Source of the DNA: an uncultured Catenibacillus sp.
Lineage (GTDB): Bacteria > Bacillota > Clostridia > Lachnospirales > Lachnospiraceae
Length of the DNA stretch: 53,755 nt
Direction: 5' to 3'
NCBI GenBank assembly: GCA_934339005.1
Contig: CAKRHR010000017.1
Span: 1 to 53,755, forward strand
Shown in pieces: positions 24,811-33,474 of the stretch. A model generated the notes under the pieces. The model was not told the origin of the DNA, ran no database searches, and was given only the letters and a program-made list of their open reading frames with translations. A program made the translations under genes and the position numbers. Positions within the stretch are counted from its first letter, which is position 1; the number at the start of each line of letters is the position of its first letter.

Positions 24811-25090
24811 GTATCATCTTGTTATTATGGTAATATTTCTATTATGTTTTCAATGATTATTTCACTTGCAGAAGTACGGGAGATTAAGAAACTGATTTCG
24901 GAAGTAAAAGAAGAATTAGCGGAAGCGCAGATACTTTATAATGACTGTGAAATTGGGCTGATGATTGAAACACTTACTACGCATGATTGAGCTTGTTGTG
25001 AATAATGCACATCAGGAAAACTGCTGGGTTGGTATTTGCGGTGAACTTGGCGTAAAGCCTTTGATTAAGCGTACAAGTATCCTAAAATAA
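24811..25090 (+). pseudogene. ptsI: Decayed ptsI (PTS enzyme I) remnant
   Basis: Frame 1 from 24811 to 24990 reads S-C-Y-Y-G-N-I-S-I-M-F-S-M-I, then SLAEVREIKKLISEVKEEL and CEIGLMIET. These are the enzyme I segments that normally read like ASAYGNVKIMFPMI, VREIKKL and EIGIMIE. From 24983 another frame reads MIELVVNNAHQENCWVGICGEL, the later enzyme I segment near the CGE loop, then ends at 25088. About 60 residues between them, including the substrate-binding FFSIGTNDL region, are missing, and the join is frameshifted. The N-terminal His domain and the true C-terminus are absent, so it is inactive. Confidence 0.75.
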
Positions 25091-25109
25091 ATAAAATAGC
25101 AGAAAACAT

Positions 25110-25158
25110 AAAGGCGATACCGCTCTATGGATACATATCCACAAACGGTATCGCCTTT
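25110..25158. terminator. Terminator between ptsI remnant and mecA
   Basis: AAAGGCGATACCG pairs with CGGTATCGCCTTT around a ~23-nt loop; usable on both strands, mainly for mecA. Confidence 0.7.
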
Positions 25159-25209
25159 GTGCGTCATGCAGGTTTATATCGTAAAATAAACTGCATCTTA
25201 AATATGCTT

Positions 25210-25989
25210 TTATAACTCAGCTAAAATCTGAAGCGCCTGATTCTTAATCATAATTGTATAATGTTCGTTATAGTAAGCGGTTGTGGCGTAAGTAAAAGCT
25301 TCACGCTGGCCGTATTCTGTCGCAGCATTGCACAGACAGTTAAAGTCCTCAGGTGTTGCATCGCCTTTGTGCAGGACAAGATAAAATCTGCCGGTATGCT
25401 CATCCTTATACAGTGTATTTGTTCCGCAGATCATCGCATGTGCAGCCTCTGCAAATGCAGAAACTTCTGACAGACTGTGGAACGAGAAAATACGTGTAAT
25501 TTCAATCGCAATCTCTGAAGCCGGTGCAGTCTTTTTAGATGGTGCATCGGATTTCTTTGCGGCTGATGGCTGAATATCTGCAAGGACGTTCTCCTGAATG
25601 CGCTTAAACAGGTCAAGAATCTCATCAGCGCCTGTATATGTCTGGGCGTCTGAATCATCGGAGGAGTCAAAGTCTTCATCATCTTCCTCTTCATCATCTG
25701 TGACCGGCGTAAATCTGGCAAAACGTGTATCTAATTCTTCCGGATCCTCAACTTTGGTAATAATGAGAACTACACAGTCGCCGGAAACCGGAATCGCTTC
25801 TATAATCAATGGTATGTCTTCTGCTTCAAAACCGAGTTCATCAGAAGCCTGTGCCATCATATCATGAAATAATGCTTTAGCCTTTTCTGAGCCATAGGCT
25901 AATTCGCTGATCTTAAGTTCGCGGTTGATTAAATCATTTCGATTGAGTGTGCATCTGATTTGGTTTTCGCTGATTCTTTCAAGCTTCAT
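25210..25989 (-). CDS. mecA: Adaptor protein MecA
   Basis: A 259-residue adaptor that recruits substrates to ClpC for degradation. The N-terminal domain MKLERISENQIRCTLNRNDL and LFHDMMAQASDELGFEAEDI is typical of MecA. A very acidic linker (DDEEEDDEDFDSSDDSD, ~100-125) and a less conserved stretch separate it from the C-terminal ClpC-binding domain with IFSFHSLSEVSAFAEAAHAM and SLYKDEHTGRFYLVL-like sequence (TLYKDEHTGRFYLVLHKG). ATG 25989 follows AAGGGG by 8 nt. It is a single gene. Confidence 0.92.
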   Translation of the reverse strand: MKLERISENQIRCTLNRNDLINRELKISELAYGSEKAKALFHDMMAQASDELGFEAEDIPLIIEAIPVSGDCVVLIITKVEDPEELDTRFARFTPVTDDEEEDDEDFDSSDDSDAQTYTGADEILDLFKRIQENVLADIQPSAAKKSDAPSKKTAPASEIAIEITRIFSFHSLSEVSAFAEAAHAMICGTNTLYKDEHTGRFYLVLHKGDATPEDFNCLCNAATEYGQREAFTYATTAYYNEHYTIMIKNQALQILAEL

Positions 25990-26403
25990 GAAATCACCCC
26001 TTAGTATCATTAGTATAAACATTAAAATTCGGAATGTAAAGAGTTATTATTAGTATATGCTATAAAATTTACGGATATGCATATGATGTTAGCATGTCTT
26101 GAAAATCATATTTAAAGAAGAAAAATAATTAAATTTAAAGAAAATAGTTTAAGTTTCTGAAAAATTTAAAAAAGTGAAAGTGTTGTGTGATTTGTTGAAA
26201 AAATAATGACAATTTTAAATGCCGAAAAATGTCAATAACGGTAAAAATATTGCGGTTATACACAATATATGATAGAATAAAAGCGCTATTTAGCGAAGAT
26301 AAAGAGTGGTGTAAAACACTCTGGTATAGATAGGAAATACTGCAAAGCAGAACTTTTCTGATAGAGATAATGTATAGAAGCTGTATGCAGAGGAGTGTAA
26401 CAA
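25990..26403. other. AT-rich divergent region with a structured 5' leader
   Basis: No gene. It holds the mecA promoter region, the promoter at 26250-26278 and a ~120-nt leader of the next gene. The leader contains small stems (CGCTATTTAGCG, AGAGTG with CACTCT, CTGCAAAGCAG). None matches a riboswitch class known to me. Confidence 0.45.
26250..26278 (+). promoter_or_regulatory. Promoter of the 26404 gene
   Basis: TTGCGG (26250-26255), 17-bp spacer, TAGAAT (26273-26278). Confidence 0.6.
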
Positions 26404-27018
26404 ATGAGAGATATATTGGATAAAGTAATGCTTGTGATTCGGGTTTTATTTGTACTTTGTTTTGGTTTGTATTTTATGCTGGTTCGAAGTCCATTTACTG
26501 CGCGTACGATTGATGCCCAGGCACAATCCCAGGCAGATCTTGAACAGATATATAATGAATGGTTTTCGTATGTGCGCATAGAGCATATTGACCTTGAAGA
26601 TACTGGATTTTATACAGTAAATGATGATGATACAGAGATTGAATCCTACTGTTTTATTGGTTATATCGGAAATCATGGATATCTTGTCGAACTTCCTGCA
26701 AAGGATGTGTACAAGCTGACAGACGATGTAACGAAAGGCATCAAGGATGCAACAGTTGTTGGGGAGATGCTTTATGACAGTGCAATGCTTGAGGCAGTGG
26801 CTGAAGACGAAGGCTATACGATACCTGAATATGCAGCTAAATACGATGTGTGCCGTGTGAGTATTTGCAAACCTGCAGATACATTTTTGAAAAATCGCCC
26901 ATATATTGGTCTGTTTTGTTTTTGTTCAGCACTTTTATTTGGTGGCTATAATATTATTATGAGAAGACAGGCAAAACAGTGCGGTGAGGATGACAGTGAA
27001 AAGTCGGAGAAGGCATAA
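26404..27018 (+). CDS. Membrane protein of unknown function, two transmembrane helices
   Basis: A 204-residue protein that I cannot assign to a family. TM1 (~9-30; LVIRVLFVLCFGLYFMLV) and TM2 (~168-187; GLFCFCSALLFGGYNII) bracket an extracellular domain of about 135 residues rich in acidic residues (EDTGFYTVNDDDTEIES). The last 18 residues are charged and cytoplasmic. GAGGAG lies 8-9 nt before the ATG. It comes 129 bp before the GH18 gene on the same strand with no terminator between, so it may be co-expressed with envelope genes. Confidence 0.7.
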   Translation: MRDILDKVMLVIRVLFVLCFGLYFMLVRSPFTARTIDAQAQSQADLEQIYNEWFSYVRIEHIDLEDTGFYTVNDDDTEIESYCFIGYIGNHGYLVELPAKDVYKLTDDVTKGIKDATVVGEMLYDSAMLEAVAEDEGYTIPEYAAKYDVCRVSICKPADTFLKNRPYIGLFCFCSALLFGGYNIIMRRQAKQCGEDDSEKSEKA

Positions 27019-27147
27019 ACATATCAAAATAAAAAAGAATAATCAGGGATGGAACTGAAAAATTATAAAATTCAGGCAGCGGGGAAGTTCTATTCGGGGC
27101 TGTCAAAATTGTTAGAAGAAAGGAATACCAAAGAGTAAGGTGAAGTT

Positions 27148-28917
27148 ATGCAACAAAAAAAGAGAAGACGTAAATCAAGAAAGAAGAAGGTTATAGGCGT
27201 TATTTTATCATTGCTTGTCATTGTTGTGATGGGCGGAATGGCAGTATCCAGTATTTTGAGTTTCAGAAATGCAGAAACCGGTGACAAACTGGATTACAAG
27301 GCCGCATATGGTCTTGCGGATAACGAATATACAGTGACACTCAATAACGAAATCACAAGTTATCATGCAATGGATTATGAAGGACATGCTTATTTCCATT
27401 TGAAGGATGTGCTTGAGAATATTAACAGCAGATTTTATTGGGATTACAATGAAAATCTTTTGATTTACACAAAGCCGGACGGTGATGTGAAGGTTTATCC
27501 TGAACAGACAAACTACACAGATGCTTCAGGTCAGACAGACCTTGATTATGCACCTGTTAAACTGGCAGATGACCAGGTTTATATAGCTGCTGAATATGTG
27601 AAGCTGTTTACAAAATGCAGTCTGGATATTTATCAGAATCCGAACCGTATTGTTGTGAGAACCGATTTCTCAGAAAAAACAATGGTTGATTTGACAAAAG
27701 AAACATATATCCGCTACAGAGGCGGTGTGAAAGCAGAAGTTTTCAGAAAAGGTCAGGCAGGCGAAGCATTATATGTGCTTGACGATACTTATGACGGTTG
27801 GACTTATGTTGCAACAAGTGATGGTTATACAGGCTGGGTTGCCAACAAATATATCGGTGATGCTTATACACAGATACCTGCGGAACCTGAATTTACAGGA
27901 TTTGATTATCAGACTGTTCAGAGAGATTACAAAGTGAAGATGGTATGGCATCAGGTGATGTCTGCACAGGCAGCAGAGTTAAATATCAGCTCACTGGATT
28001 CATGTACAGGTATGAACGTTGTTTCTCCGACATTCTTTGCATTTAATGACACGGATGGCAATATTCGAAGTATTGTAAGTCAGTCATATGTTGATGCAGC
28101 ACACAGCAGAGGCATGGAAGTATGGGCGCTGTTCTCAAACCAGTTTCCTACGGAAACAGGTGATCTTGGCGAGTTTGATGGTAATGCGACAAATGAAGTC
28201 CTTGGTTATACATCAAAGCGTGAAAATGCCGTTGCACAGATTATCCAGATGTGTAAAGAAGCCGGCATTGACGGTATCAACCTTGACTTCGAACGTATTG
28301 TAGCACCATCTGAATCAGATACAGCATCAGCAAACTATCTGCAGTTTGTCCGCGAACTGAGCGTAGCATGCCACCAGAATAATATTATTTTCTCTATTGA
28401 TAACTATGTGCCATTATATACAGCACATTATGACAGAGTTGAACAGAATGTATTTGCAGATTATCTTGTGATTATGGGTTACGATGAACATTATGCCGGC
28501 GGCGGTGAAGCTGGTTCAGTTGCTTCATTATCCTTTGTTGAACAGGGCATTGAAGATACATTAAATGCCGGTGTACCTGCTTCAAAGGTTATTAATGGTA
28601 TTCCATTCTATGCAAGAATCTGGTATACAGACAGTACAGGTCAGTTGTTCTATTATGGCGATGTGACAATGACAGAGGCTGCAACTTATGCTGCAAACCA
28701 CGGTGTGGAAGTACAGTGGCGTGAGGAAAACGGTGACAGCTACATCACATACACAGGTGATGATGGCAATGAGTATCAGATCTACACAGAGAGTGTGGAT
28801 TCTGTAGACCGCAAGATGCAGTTGATTACAAAATATGATCTGGCTGGCGTATCATGCTGGAAACTCGGTCAGGAGAACAGCGGTGTATGGAGTGTGATTA
28901 ACCAGTATTTACCTTGA
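27148..28917 (+). CDS. Membrane-anchored GH18 glycoside hydrolase with SH3 domain
   Basis: A 589-residue envelope enzyme. A Lys/Arg-rich start and one TM helix (~11-33) anchor it. Residues ~50-180 resemble the copper-amine-oxidase N-terminal-like fold seen in surface proteins (HAYFHLKDVLENINSRFYW, QVYIAAEYVKLF). A bacterial SH3 domain follows (~185-245; GGVKAEVFRKGQAGEALYVL, GYTGWVANKY). The GH18 barrel fills ~255-585 with the catalytic DGINLDFERI (DxxDxE pattern intact), IMGYDEHYAG and a YDLAGVSCWKLGQE ending. It resembles YaaH/SleL-type peptidoglycan N-acetylglucosaminidases, so wall or cortex hydrolysis is likely. AAGGTG precedes the ATG. Confidence 0.88.
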   Translation: MQQKKRRRKSRKKKVIGVILSLLVIVVMGGMAVSSILSFRNAETGDKLDYKAAYGLADNEYTVTLNNEITSYHAMDYEGHAYFHLKDVLENINSRFYWDYNENLLIYTKPDGDVKVYPEQTNYTDASGQTDLDYAPVKLADDQVYIAAEYVKLFTKCSLDIYQNPNRIVVRTDFSEKTMVDLTKETYIRYRGGVKAEVFRKGQAGEALYVLDDTYDGWTYVATSDGYTGWVANKYIGDAYTQIPAEPEFTGFDYQTVQRDYKVKMVWHQVMSAQAAELNISSLDSCTGMNVVSPTFFAFNDTDGNIRSIVSQSYVDAAHSRGMEVWALFSNQFPTETGDLGEFDGNATNEVLGYTSKRENAVAQIIQMCKEAGIDGINLDFERIVAPSESDTASANYLQFVRELSVACHQNNIIFSIDNYVPLYTAHYDRVEQNVFADYLVIMGYDEHYAGGGEAGSVASLSFVEQGIEDTLNAGVPASKVINGIPFYARIWYTDSTGQLFYYGDVTMTEAATYAANHGVEVQWREENGDSYITYTGDDGNEYQIYTESVDSVDRKMQLITKYDLAGVSCWKLGQENSGVWSVINQYLP

Positions 28918-28941
28918 TAGTAAAAATACGGAGGTCGTAGC

Positions 28942-29604
28942 ATGAATGTGATGAATTATCAGAAAGTGCTCGACTGTGAAATTCAAAAAATCTTATCTGG
29001 GGATAAGACACCAAGACTGCTTTTACATAGCTGCTGCGCACCTTGCAGCAGCTATTGTCTTGAGTATCTGTCACAGTATTTTGATATCACAGTTTATTTT
29101 TATAATCCAAATATTTCACGAAAAGAAGAATATGATAAGCGTACCGAAGAATTAAAGCGTCTTGTGCGTGAGCTGCCTGCAAAACATCCGGTTCAGGTTG
29201 TCATCGGGGCACAGGAACCGGAAAAATTTTATGAGATTGCAAAGGGGCTTGAGAAAGTACCTGAGGGCGGCGAGCGTTGCTTTAAATGCTATCGTCTGCG
29301 GTTAGAGGAAGCGGCAAAGATGGCTGCAGAAGGACATTATGATTATTTTACAACCACATTGTCTATAAGTCCTTTAAAAAATGCGGCAAAGCTCAATGAA
29401 ATCGGTGCAGAACTTGCGGACATCTATGGTGTGCCTTATTTATTTTCAGATTTCAAAAAGAAAAACGGCTATAAACGTTCAATTGAGTTGTCGGCGATTT
29501 ATGGATTGTACAGACAGAATTATTGCGGATGCATTTATTCGGAGCAGGAGATGCATGAGCGATTAAAGAAGGTTGCTCAGAGCGAGAATGACACAGAAAA
29601 ATGA
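28942..29604 (+). CDS. queH: Epoxyqueuosine reductase QueH
   Basis: Performs the last step of queuosine synthesis, reducing epoxyqueuosine in tRNA, and replaces QueG in many anaerobes. At 220 residues it shows the QueH Cys motifs: LLLHSCCAPCSSYCLEYLS, ERCFKCYRLRLEEAA and YCGCIYSEQE, which bind iron-sulfur and another metal. Other landmarks are FYNPNISRKEEYDKRTEEL and FTTTLSISPLKN. GGAGG lies 7 nt before the ATG and 20 bp after the GH18 stop. Confidence 0.93.
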   Translation: MNVMNYQKVLDCEIQKILSGDKTPRLLLHSCCAPCSSYCLEYLSQYFDITVYFYNPNISRKEEYDKRTEELKRLVRELPAKHPVQVVIGAQEPEKFYEIAKGLEKVPEGGERCFKCYRLRLEEAAKMAAEGHYDYFTTTLSISPLKNAAKLNEIGAELADIYGVPYLFSDFKKKNGYKRSIELSAIYGLYRQNYCGCIYSEQEMHERLKKVAQSENDTEK

Positions 29605-29698
29605 TGTAAAAAGTAATGCGGAAAGTAAAATGCCGGAAATAGAAATGAGGCAGAAAAATAAAAAACTGTGGCACAAAAGTAATGCCGGGTATGAATAG

Positions 29699-29744
29699 TT
29701 AAACTCCCTAATATACTTTAACGAGTATATCAGGGAGTTTTTTG
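29699..29744 (+). terminator. Terminator-like hairpin that contains the amidase ribosome binding site
   Basis: AAACTCCCT-A-ATATACT pairs with AGTATAT-C-AGGGAGTTT around a 6-nt loop (16 pairs with one mismatch), followed at once by T residues and then G-ATG. The 3' arm carries AGGGAG, the only Shine-Dalgarno sequence of the next gene. It can serve as terminator for queH and as a switch that hides the amidase start. Confidence 0.75.
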
Positions 29745-30545
29745 ATGGCAAAAAATAGAGCAGTACGAAATAGTATAGTGGAAAATAAAACAGAACAAAA
29801 TCATATGACGCAAAATAAAACAGAACATAGGTATGATGTTCAACCTTATATCCTGCGCGGACTTCGGCTGCTAGGTCTATCCGTGATAGCGCTGATGATT
29901 GGCAGCTTGATCGGTTTAAACAGTCTTGGTAACGCGGTGTTTTATAAGATTGAAAATCAAAAAATTATTGTATTGGATGCAGGTCACGGAGGGTTTGACT
30001 CCGGCAAGGTAGGGGTCAATGGCAGCCTTGAAAAAGAGCTGAATCTCCAAATTGCAGAAAAATGCAAAAAATATCTTGAACAAAGCGGATATAAGGTTGT
30101 GATGACAAGAGAAGATGATAACGGTCTGTATGATGCATCAAGCAAAAATAAAAAGCGTGAGGATATGAATGCGAGAGTTAATATAATGAATACTTCAGAT
30201 GCCATGCTGGCTGTGAGTATCCATCAAAACAGCTACACAGGGGCCGCCTGCAGTGGCGCGCAGGTATTTTATTATAATGGTTCAGAAGCAGGAAAGCAGC
30301 TTGCAGGCTATATACAGGACAGTATCATTGTGCGGGTACAGCCGCAAAATACGCGGCAGATTAAAGCTAACAGTGATTATTTTATTTTAAAACATGCCAA
30401 AGTGCCAACGGCGATTGTGGAGTGTGGATTTTTATCCAATGCTGACGAAGAACGAAAACTGTGTGATGATACATATCAGGAAAAACTTGCCTGGGCGATT
30501 ACGATGGGGATTGTACAGTATTGCTCACAGGCAGGAAGTTTATAA
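29745..30545 (+). CDS. N-acetylmuramoyl-L-alanine amidase (Amidase_3)
   Basis: A 266-residue cell-wall hydrolase that cuts between muramic acid and the peptide stem. After a charged N-terminus (Asn, Lys, Glu-rich, ~1-45) one TM helix (~47-66; LLGLSVIALMIGSLIGL) acts as anchor or uncleaved signal. The Amidase_3 domain has zinc ligands His in LDAGHGGFDSG, Glu in GSLEKELNLQIA, and His in SIHQNSYTG, with the catalytic Glu in AIVECGFLSNADEE. It is CwlD-like in size. ATG 29745 lies directly after a strong hairpin that holds the ribosome binding site. Confidence 0.92.
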   Translation: MAKNRAVRNSIVENKTEQNHMTQNKTEHRYDVQPYILRGLRLLGLSVIALMIGSLIGLNSLGNAVFYKIENQKIIVLDAGHGGFDSGKVGVNGSLEKELNLQIAEKCKKYLEQSGYKVVMTREDDNGLYDASSKNKKREDMNARVNIMNTSDAMLAVSIHQNSYTGAACSGAQVFYYNGSEAGKQLAGYIQDSIIVRVQPQNTRQIKANSDYFILKHAKVPTAIVECGFLSNADEERKLCDDTYQEKLAWAITMGIVQYCSQAGSL

Positions 30546-30666
30546 CCCCAAATTTATGAATTGAAAAATTTGTATGATATTATGACAACAGATTTTGTGG
30601 GTTCTAAATATAAAATATCGGCAAAAGAATGGTATTGTTTGCACAACGTATTGGCGGAAATATGAA

Positions 30667-30695
30667 TTGATTTAACGTATGTGCGATGGTATAAT
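30667..30695 (+). promoter_or_regulatory. Promoter of the Sua5-type gene
   Basis: TTGATT (30667-30672), 17-bp spacer, TATAAT (30690-30695); leader of about 120-150 nt with no recognised riboswitch. Confidence 0.65.
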
Positions 30696-30820
30696 GTGAA
30701 ATATGATGATGTCAGGGCCAAAAGGTCAAAACTCCATTCGTGCTTGCAAGATAGGGTGTTTGACTTTGAAACCCGTGGAAATATGAAAGTGTAAGACATA
30801 TTCAGAATATCATATCAACA

Positions 30821-31933
30821 ATGTGTAGAAAAGGGATGTCAATATTGAAAACACAGATGTTTAAAATAAATGTTCCTGCACAGGATAAGGAACAAAAGAT
30901 AGATTTTTCGGCTTCAGATATGGCACAGCTTAAAGTTGCAGGCCAAATACTGGCGCAGGGAGGACTGGTTGCATTTCCGACAGAAACCGTATATGGTCTT
31001 GGCGGTGATGCGATGAATCCGAAGGCTTCAGAAAAAATATATGCGGCAAAGGGGCGTCCATCGGATAATCCGCTGATTGTCCATATCGCTTCATTGGATG
31101 CTTTAAAGGTACTTGCCAGAGAGATACCTGAAAATGCGATGGCACTGGCAAAAGCCTTCTGGCCGGGACCGATGACAATGATATTTAAAAAACAGGATTG
31201 CGTACCATATGAAACGACAGGCGGACTTGATACGGTGGCGGTACGTTTTCCGTCACATCCGGTGGCCAAAGAGATGATTCTGGCATCGGGAACCTATATT
31301 GCGGCACCAAGTGCCAATACATCAGGCAGACCGAGCCCGACCACGGCGCAGCATGTTTTTGAGGATATGGACGGCAGAATCGATGCGATTATTGATGGTG
31401 GTCAGGTCAACATCGGTATTGAATCTACGATTGTGGATGTGACAGGCGATGTGCCGATGATTTTAAGACCGGGTTATATTACAAAAGAGATGCTGGAGAA
31501 GGTTGTTGGCAAAGTGACGATTGACCCTGCCATTATTGATGATAATCTGATGAAGGGAGTGCGCCCAAAAGCACCGGGTATGAAATACAAACATTATGCA
31601 CCAAAGGGTGATTTAACGATTGTTGAGGGCACACAGGCAGCAGTAGTTGCCAAAATCAATACACTTGTCGAAGCAGCACAGACCGCGGGCAAACATGTTG
31701 CAGTCATTGCAACCGATGAAACAAAGAATTTATATCAGTGTCCGATTGTGGAAAGCATCGGCACACGCAACAACGAAGATACCATTGCGCATAATTTGTA
31801 TGATATTTTAAGACGCATGGACGATTTGAGCGTGGATGTGATGTACTCAGAAGCATTCTCTGAGGGTGGTCTTGGACAGGCGATTATGAACCGACTGCTA
31901 AAAGCTGCAGGCCATCAGGTAATAGAAGTCTGA
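30821..31933 (+). CDS. ywlC: Threonylcarbamoyl-AMP synthase (YwlC/Sua5 type)
   Basis: Makes threonylcarbamoyl-AMP from Thr, bicarbonate and ATP for the t6A modification of tRNAs. The YrdC domain (~30-215) shows GGLVAFPTETVYGLGGDAMN, KGRPSDNPLIVHI, WPGPMTMIFKK, VAVRFPSHPVA, APSANTSGRPSPT and IESTIVDVTGD; the interdomain linker (ILRPGYITKEML) leads to the Sua5 C-terminal domain (~240-365; YKHYAPKGDLTIVEG). At about 350-370 residues it is the long form. The start is uncertain: ATG 30821 and ATG 30836 lack a spaced ribosome binding site, while TTG 30845 sits 9 nt after AAAAGGG and ATG 30857 is also possible. Confidence 0.9.
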   Translation: MCRKGMSILKTQMFKINVPAQDKEQKIDFSASDMAQLKVAGQILAQGGLVAFPTETVYGLGGDAMNPKASEKIYAAKGRPSDNPLIVHIASLDALKVLAREIPENAMALAKAFWPGPMTMIFKKQDCVPYETTGGLDTVAVRFPSHPVAKEMILASGTYIAAPSANTSGRPSPTTAQHVFEDMDGRIDAIIDGGQVNIGIESTIVDVTGDVPMILRPGYITKEMLEKVVGKVTIDPAIIDDNLMKGVRPKAPGMKYKHYAPKGDLTIVEGTQAAVVAKINTLVEAAQTAGKHVAVIATDETKNLYQCPIVESIGTRNNEDTIAHNLYDILRRMDDLSVDVMYSEAFSEGGLGQAIMNRLLKAAGHQVIEV

Positions 31934-32016
31934 AAATCCCACGGCTTGCGCAAAAAAGCGTAATAATGGTCAAAACATTTAAATTTTAAATATTGCAAAA
32001 ACGGAGGAATAAAAAG

Positions 32017-32445
32017 ATGATAGCACTTGGATGTGATCACGGCGGTTATGCATTAATGCAGGAGGTTATTGCATGGCTTGAAAAAAATAACTATGAATAT
32101 AAAAACTATGGAACTTATTCAGAGGCATCTGTAGATTACCCTGAATATGGTAAAAAAGTTGCACATGCAGTTGCAGATGGTGAATGTGAATTTGGTATTC
32201 TGATTTGTGGTACAGGTATTGGTATTTCCATTACTGCAAACAAAGTCAAAGGTGTGCGCGCAGCATTATGTACAGACTGTTTCTGCGCACAGGCAACAAG
32301 AGAGCATAACAATGCCAACATTCTTGCCCTGGGTGGTCGTGTTGTGGGACCAGGTCTTGCATTAAAGATTGTAGAAACATTTTTGACAACACCATTCTCA
32401 AATGATGAGCGTCATATCAGACGTATTAACATGATTGAAGACTGA
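32017..32445 (+). CDS. rpiB: Ribose 5-phosphate isomerase B
   Basis: Interconverts ribose 5-phosphate and ribulose 5-phosphate in the pentose phosphate pathway. It is a 142-residue LacAB_rpiB protein with MIALGCDHGGYALMQEV, SVDYPEYGKKVAHAV, the catalytic-Cys loop LICGTGIGISITANK, and CTDCFCAQATREHNNANILALGGR. ATG 32017 has GGAGG 9 nt upstream; the ATG eight codons earlier lies before the ribosome binding site. It is followed by the dCMP deaminase after 16 bp. Confidence 0.95.
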   Translation: MIALGCDHGGYALMQEVIAWLEKNNYEYKNYGTYSEASVDYPEYGKKVAHAVADGECEFGILICGTGIGISITANKVKGVRAALCTDCFCAQATREHNNANILALGGRVVGPGLALKIVETFLTTPFSNDERHIRRINMIED

Positions 32446-32461
32446 GATAAGGAGTATCAAC

Positions 32462-32947
32462 GTGAGCGGCAAACGACAGGATTATATTACATGGGATGAA
32501 TATTTTATGAGTGTTGCAAAGCTTGCGGCACTGCGTTCAAAAGATCCGAACAGCCAGGTGGGTACATGTATTGTCAGCAAAGACAATAAGATTTTATCCA
32601 TGGGCTACAACGGTTTTCCGATGGGATGTTCTGATGATGAATTTCCATGGGCAAGAGATGGCGGCGAACTTGACACGAAGTATGTCTATGTGACACATAG
32701 CGAGCTCAATGCGATTTTGAATTACCGCGGAGGAAGCCTTGAGGGTGCAAAGTTATATGTATCACTTTTTCCATGCAATGAATGTGCGAAAGCGATTATT
32801 CAAAGTGGTATCAAAGAAGTGATTTATGGTATCGACAAATATTCAGATACACCATCTGTGATTGCATCAAAGCGTATGATGGATGCAGCAGGTGTCCATT
32901 ACAGACAGTATTGGGCAAGTGGACGAAAGATTACATTGGATGTTTAA
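32462..32947 (+). CDS. comEB: Deoxycytidylate (dCMP) deaminase
   Basis: Converts dCMP to dUMP, feeding thymidylate synthesis. The 161 residues hold WDEYFMSVAKLAALRSKDPN, the zinc-site HSELNAIL (a His-x-Glu with Ser in the middle), and PCNECAKAI with two Cys ligands. Translation starts at GTG 32462, 7 nt after AAGGAG; the frame extends 9 codons upstream into rpiB without a ribosome binding site. It forms an operon with rpiB. The gene is ComEB-like in sequence; no competence genes are nearby. Confidence 0.92.
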   Translation: MSGKRQDYITWDEYFMSVAKLAALRSKDPNSQVGTCIVSKDNKILSMGYNGFPMGCSDDEFPWARDGGELDTKYVYVTHSELNAILNYRGGSLEGAKLYVSLFPCNECAKAIIQSGIKEVIYGIDKYSDTPSVIASKRMMDAAGVHYRQYWASGRKITLDV

Positions 32948-33177
32948 AAATGAATTGTCCTGTGTTATTTGTGTACACCATAAAATAGTAAAAGCAAAAG
33001 AAAAATATAAAACATAACAATTCGTTTCCTTAATATACCGTACATAATATACAATATTTTTGCAAAAATTACAAAAACAGATAGCATATTTAACAGAGAT
33101 ATGGTAATATTAAAAAGTACACGCATGGATCATTAATGCATGAATGCATGCGAGAGCACCAGACAGGGGACGAGATT

Positions 33178-33474
33178 ATGGACAGAAAAAGGCACAATAG
33201 GAGCGTTATTAAAGCACTGAGTATGGTATCCCAGATTGGAATTACCATGCTTGTTCCTATTGTGCTTTGTTTTTTTATCGGCCGGTGGCTGGATGGCATT
33301 TTCGGTACAAAATGTATTATGATTATCATGACAATCCTTGGGATACTGGCGGCGTACCGCAACTTATTTGTGATAACAAAGCCACTGGTCAAGGGAGAAA
33401 GGGAGAAGGCGGATGAGGCATATCGCAGACAATCTGAAAGCATGGATTCAGAGAAGCAACGAAACAATGATTGA
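33178..33474 (+). CDS. atpZ: AtpZ-like ATP synthase accessory membrane protein
   Basis: A 98-residue AtpZ/I-type protein with two helices (~17-37, TMLVPIVLCFFIGRWLDGIFG, and ~44-62, IMIIMTILGILAAYRNLFVI). AtpZ and AtpI together are ascribed roles in c-ring assembly or ion uptake. It is the first gene of the ATP synthase operon. ATG 33178 follows GGGGACGAG. Its 3' end overlaps the next gene by 8 nt if that starts at 33467. The C-terminal third is highly charged. Confidence 0.8.
   Translation: MDRKRHNRSVIKALSMVSQIGITMLVPIVLCFFIGRWLDGIFGTKCIMIIMTILGILAAYRNLFVITKPLVKGEREKADEAYRRQSESMDSEKQRNND

Noticed and set aside
26280..26400. Possible c-di-GMP-I (GEMM) riboswitch because of TGCAAAGCA
   Set aside because: Only this short string resembles the consensus; the flanking GGCAAACC-type and GGG-AC segments and the helix plan are missing.
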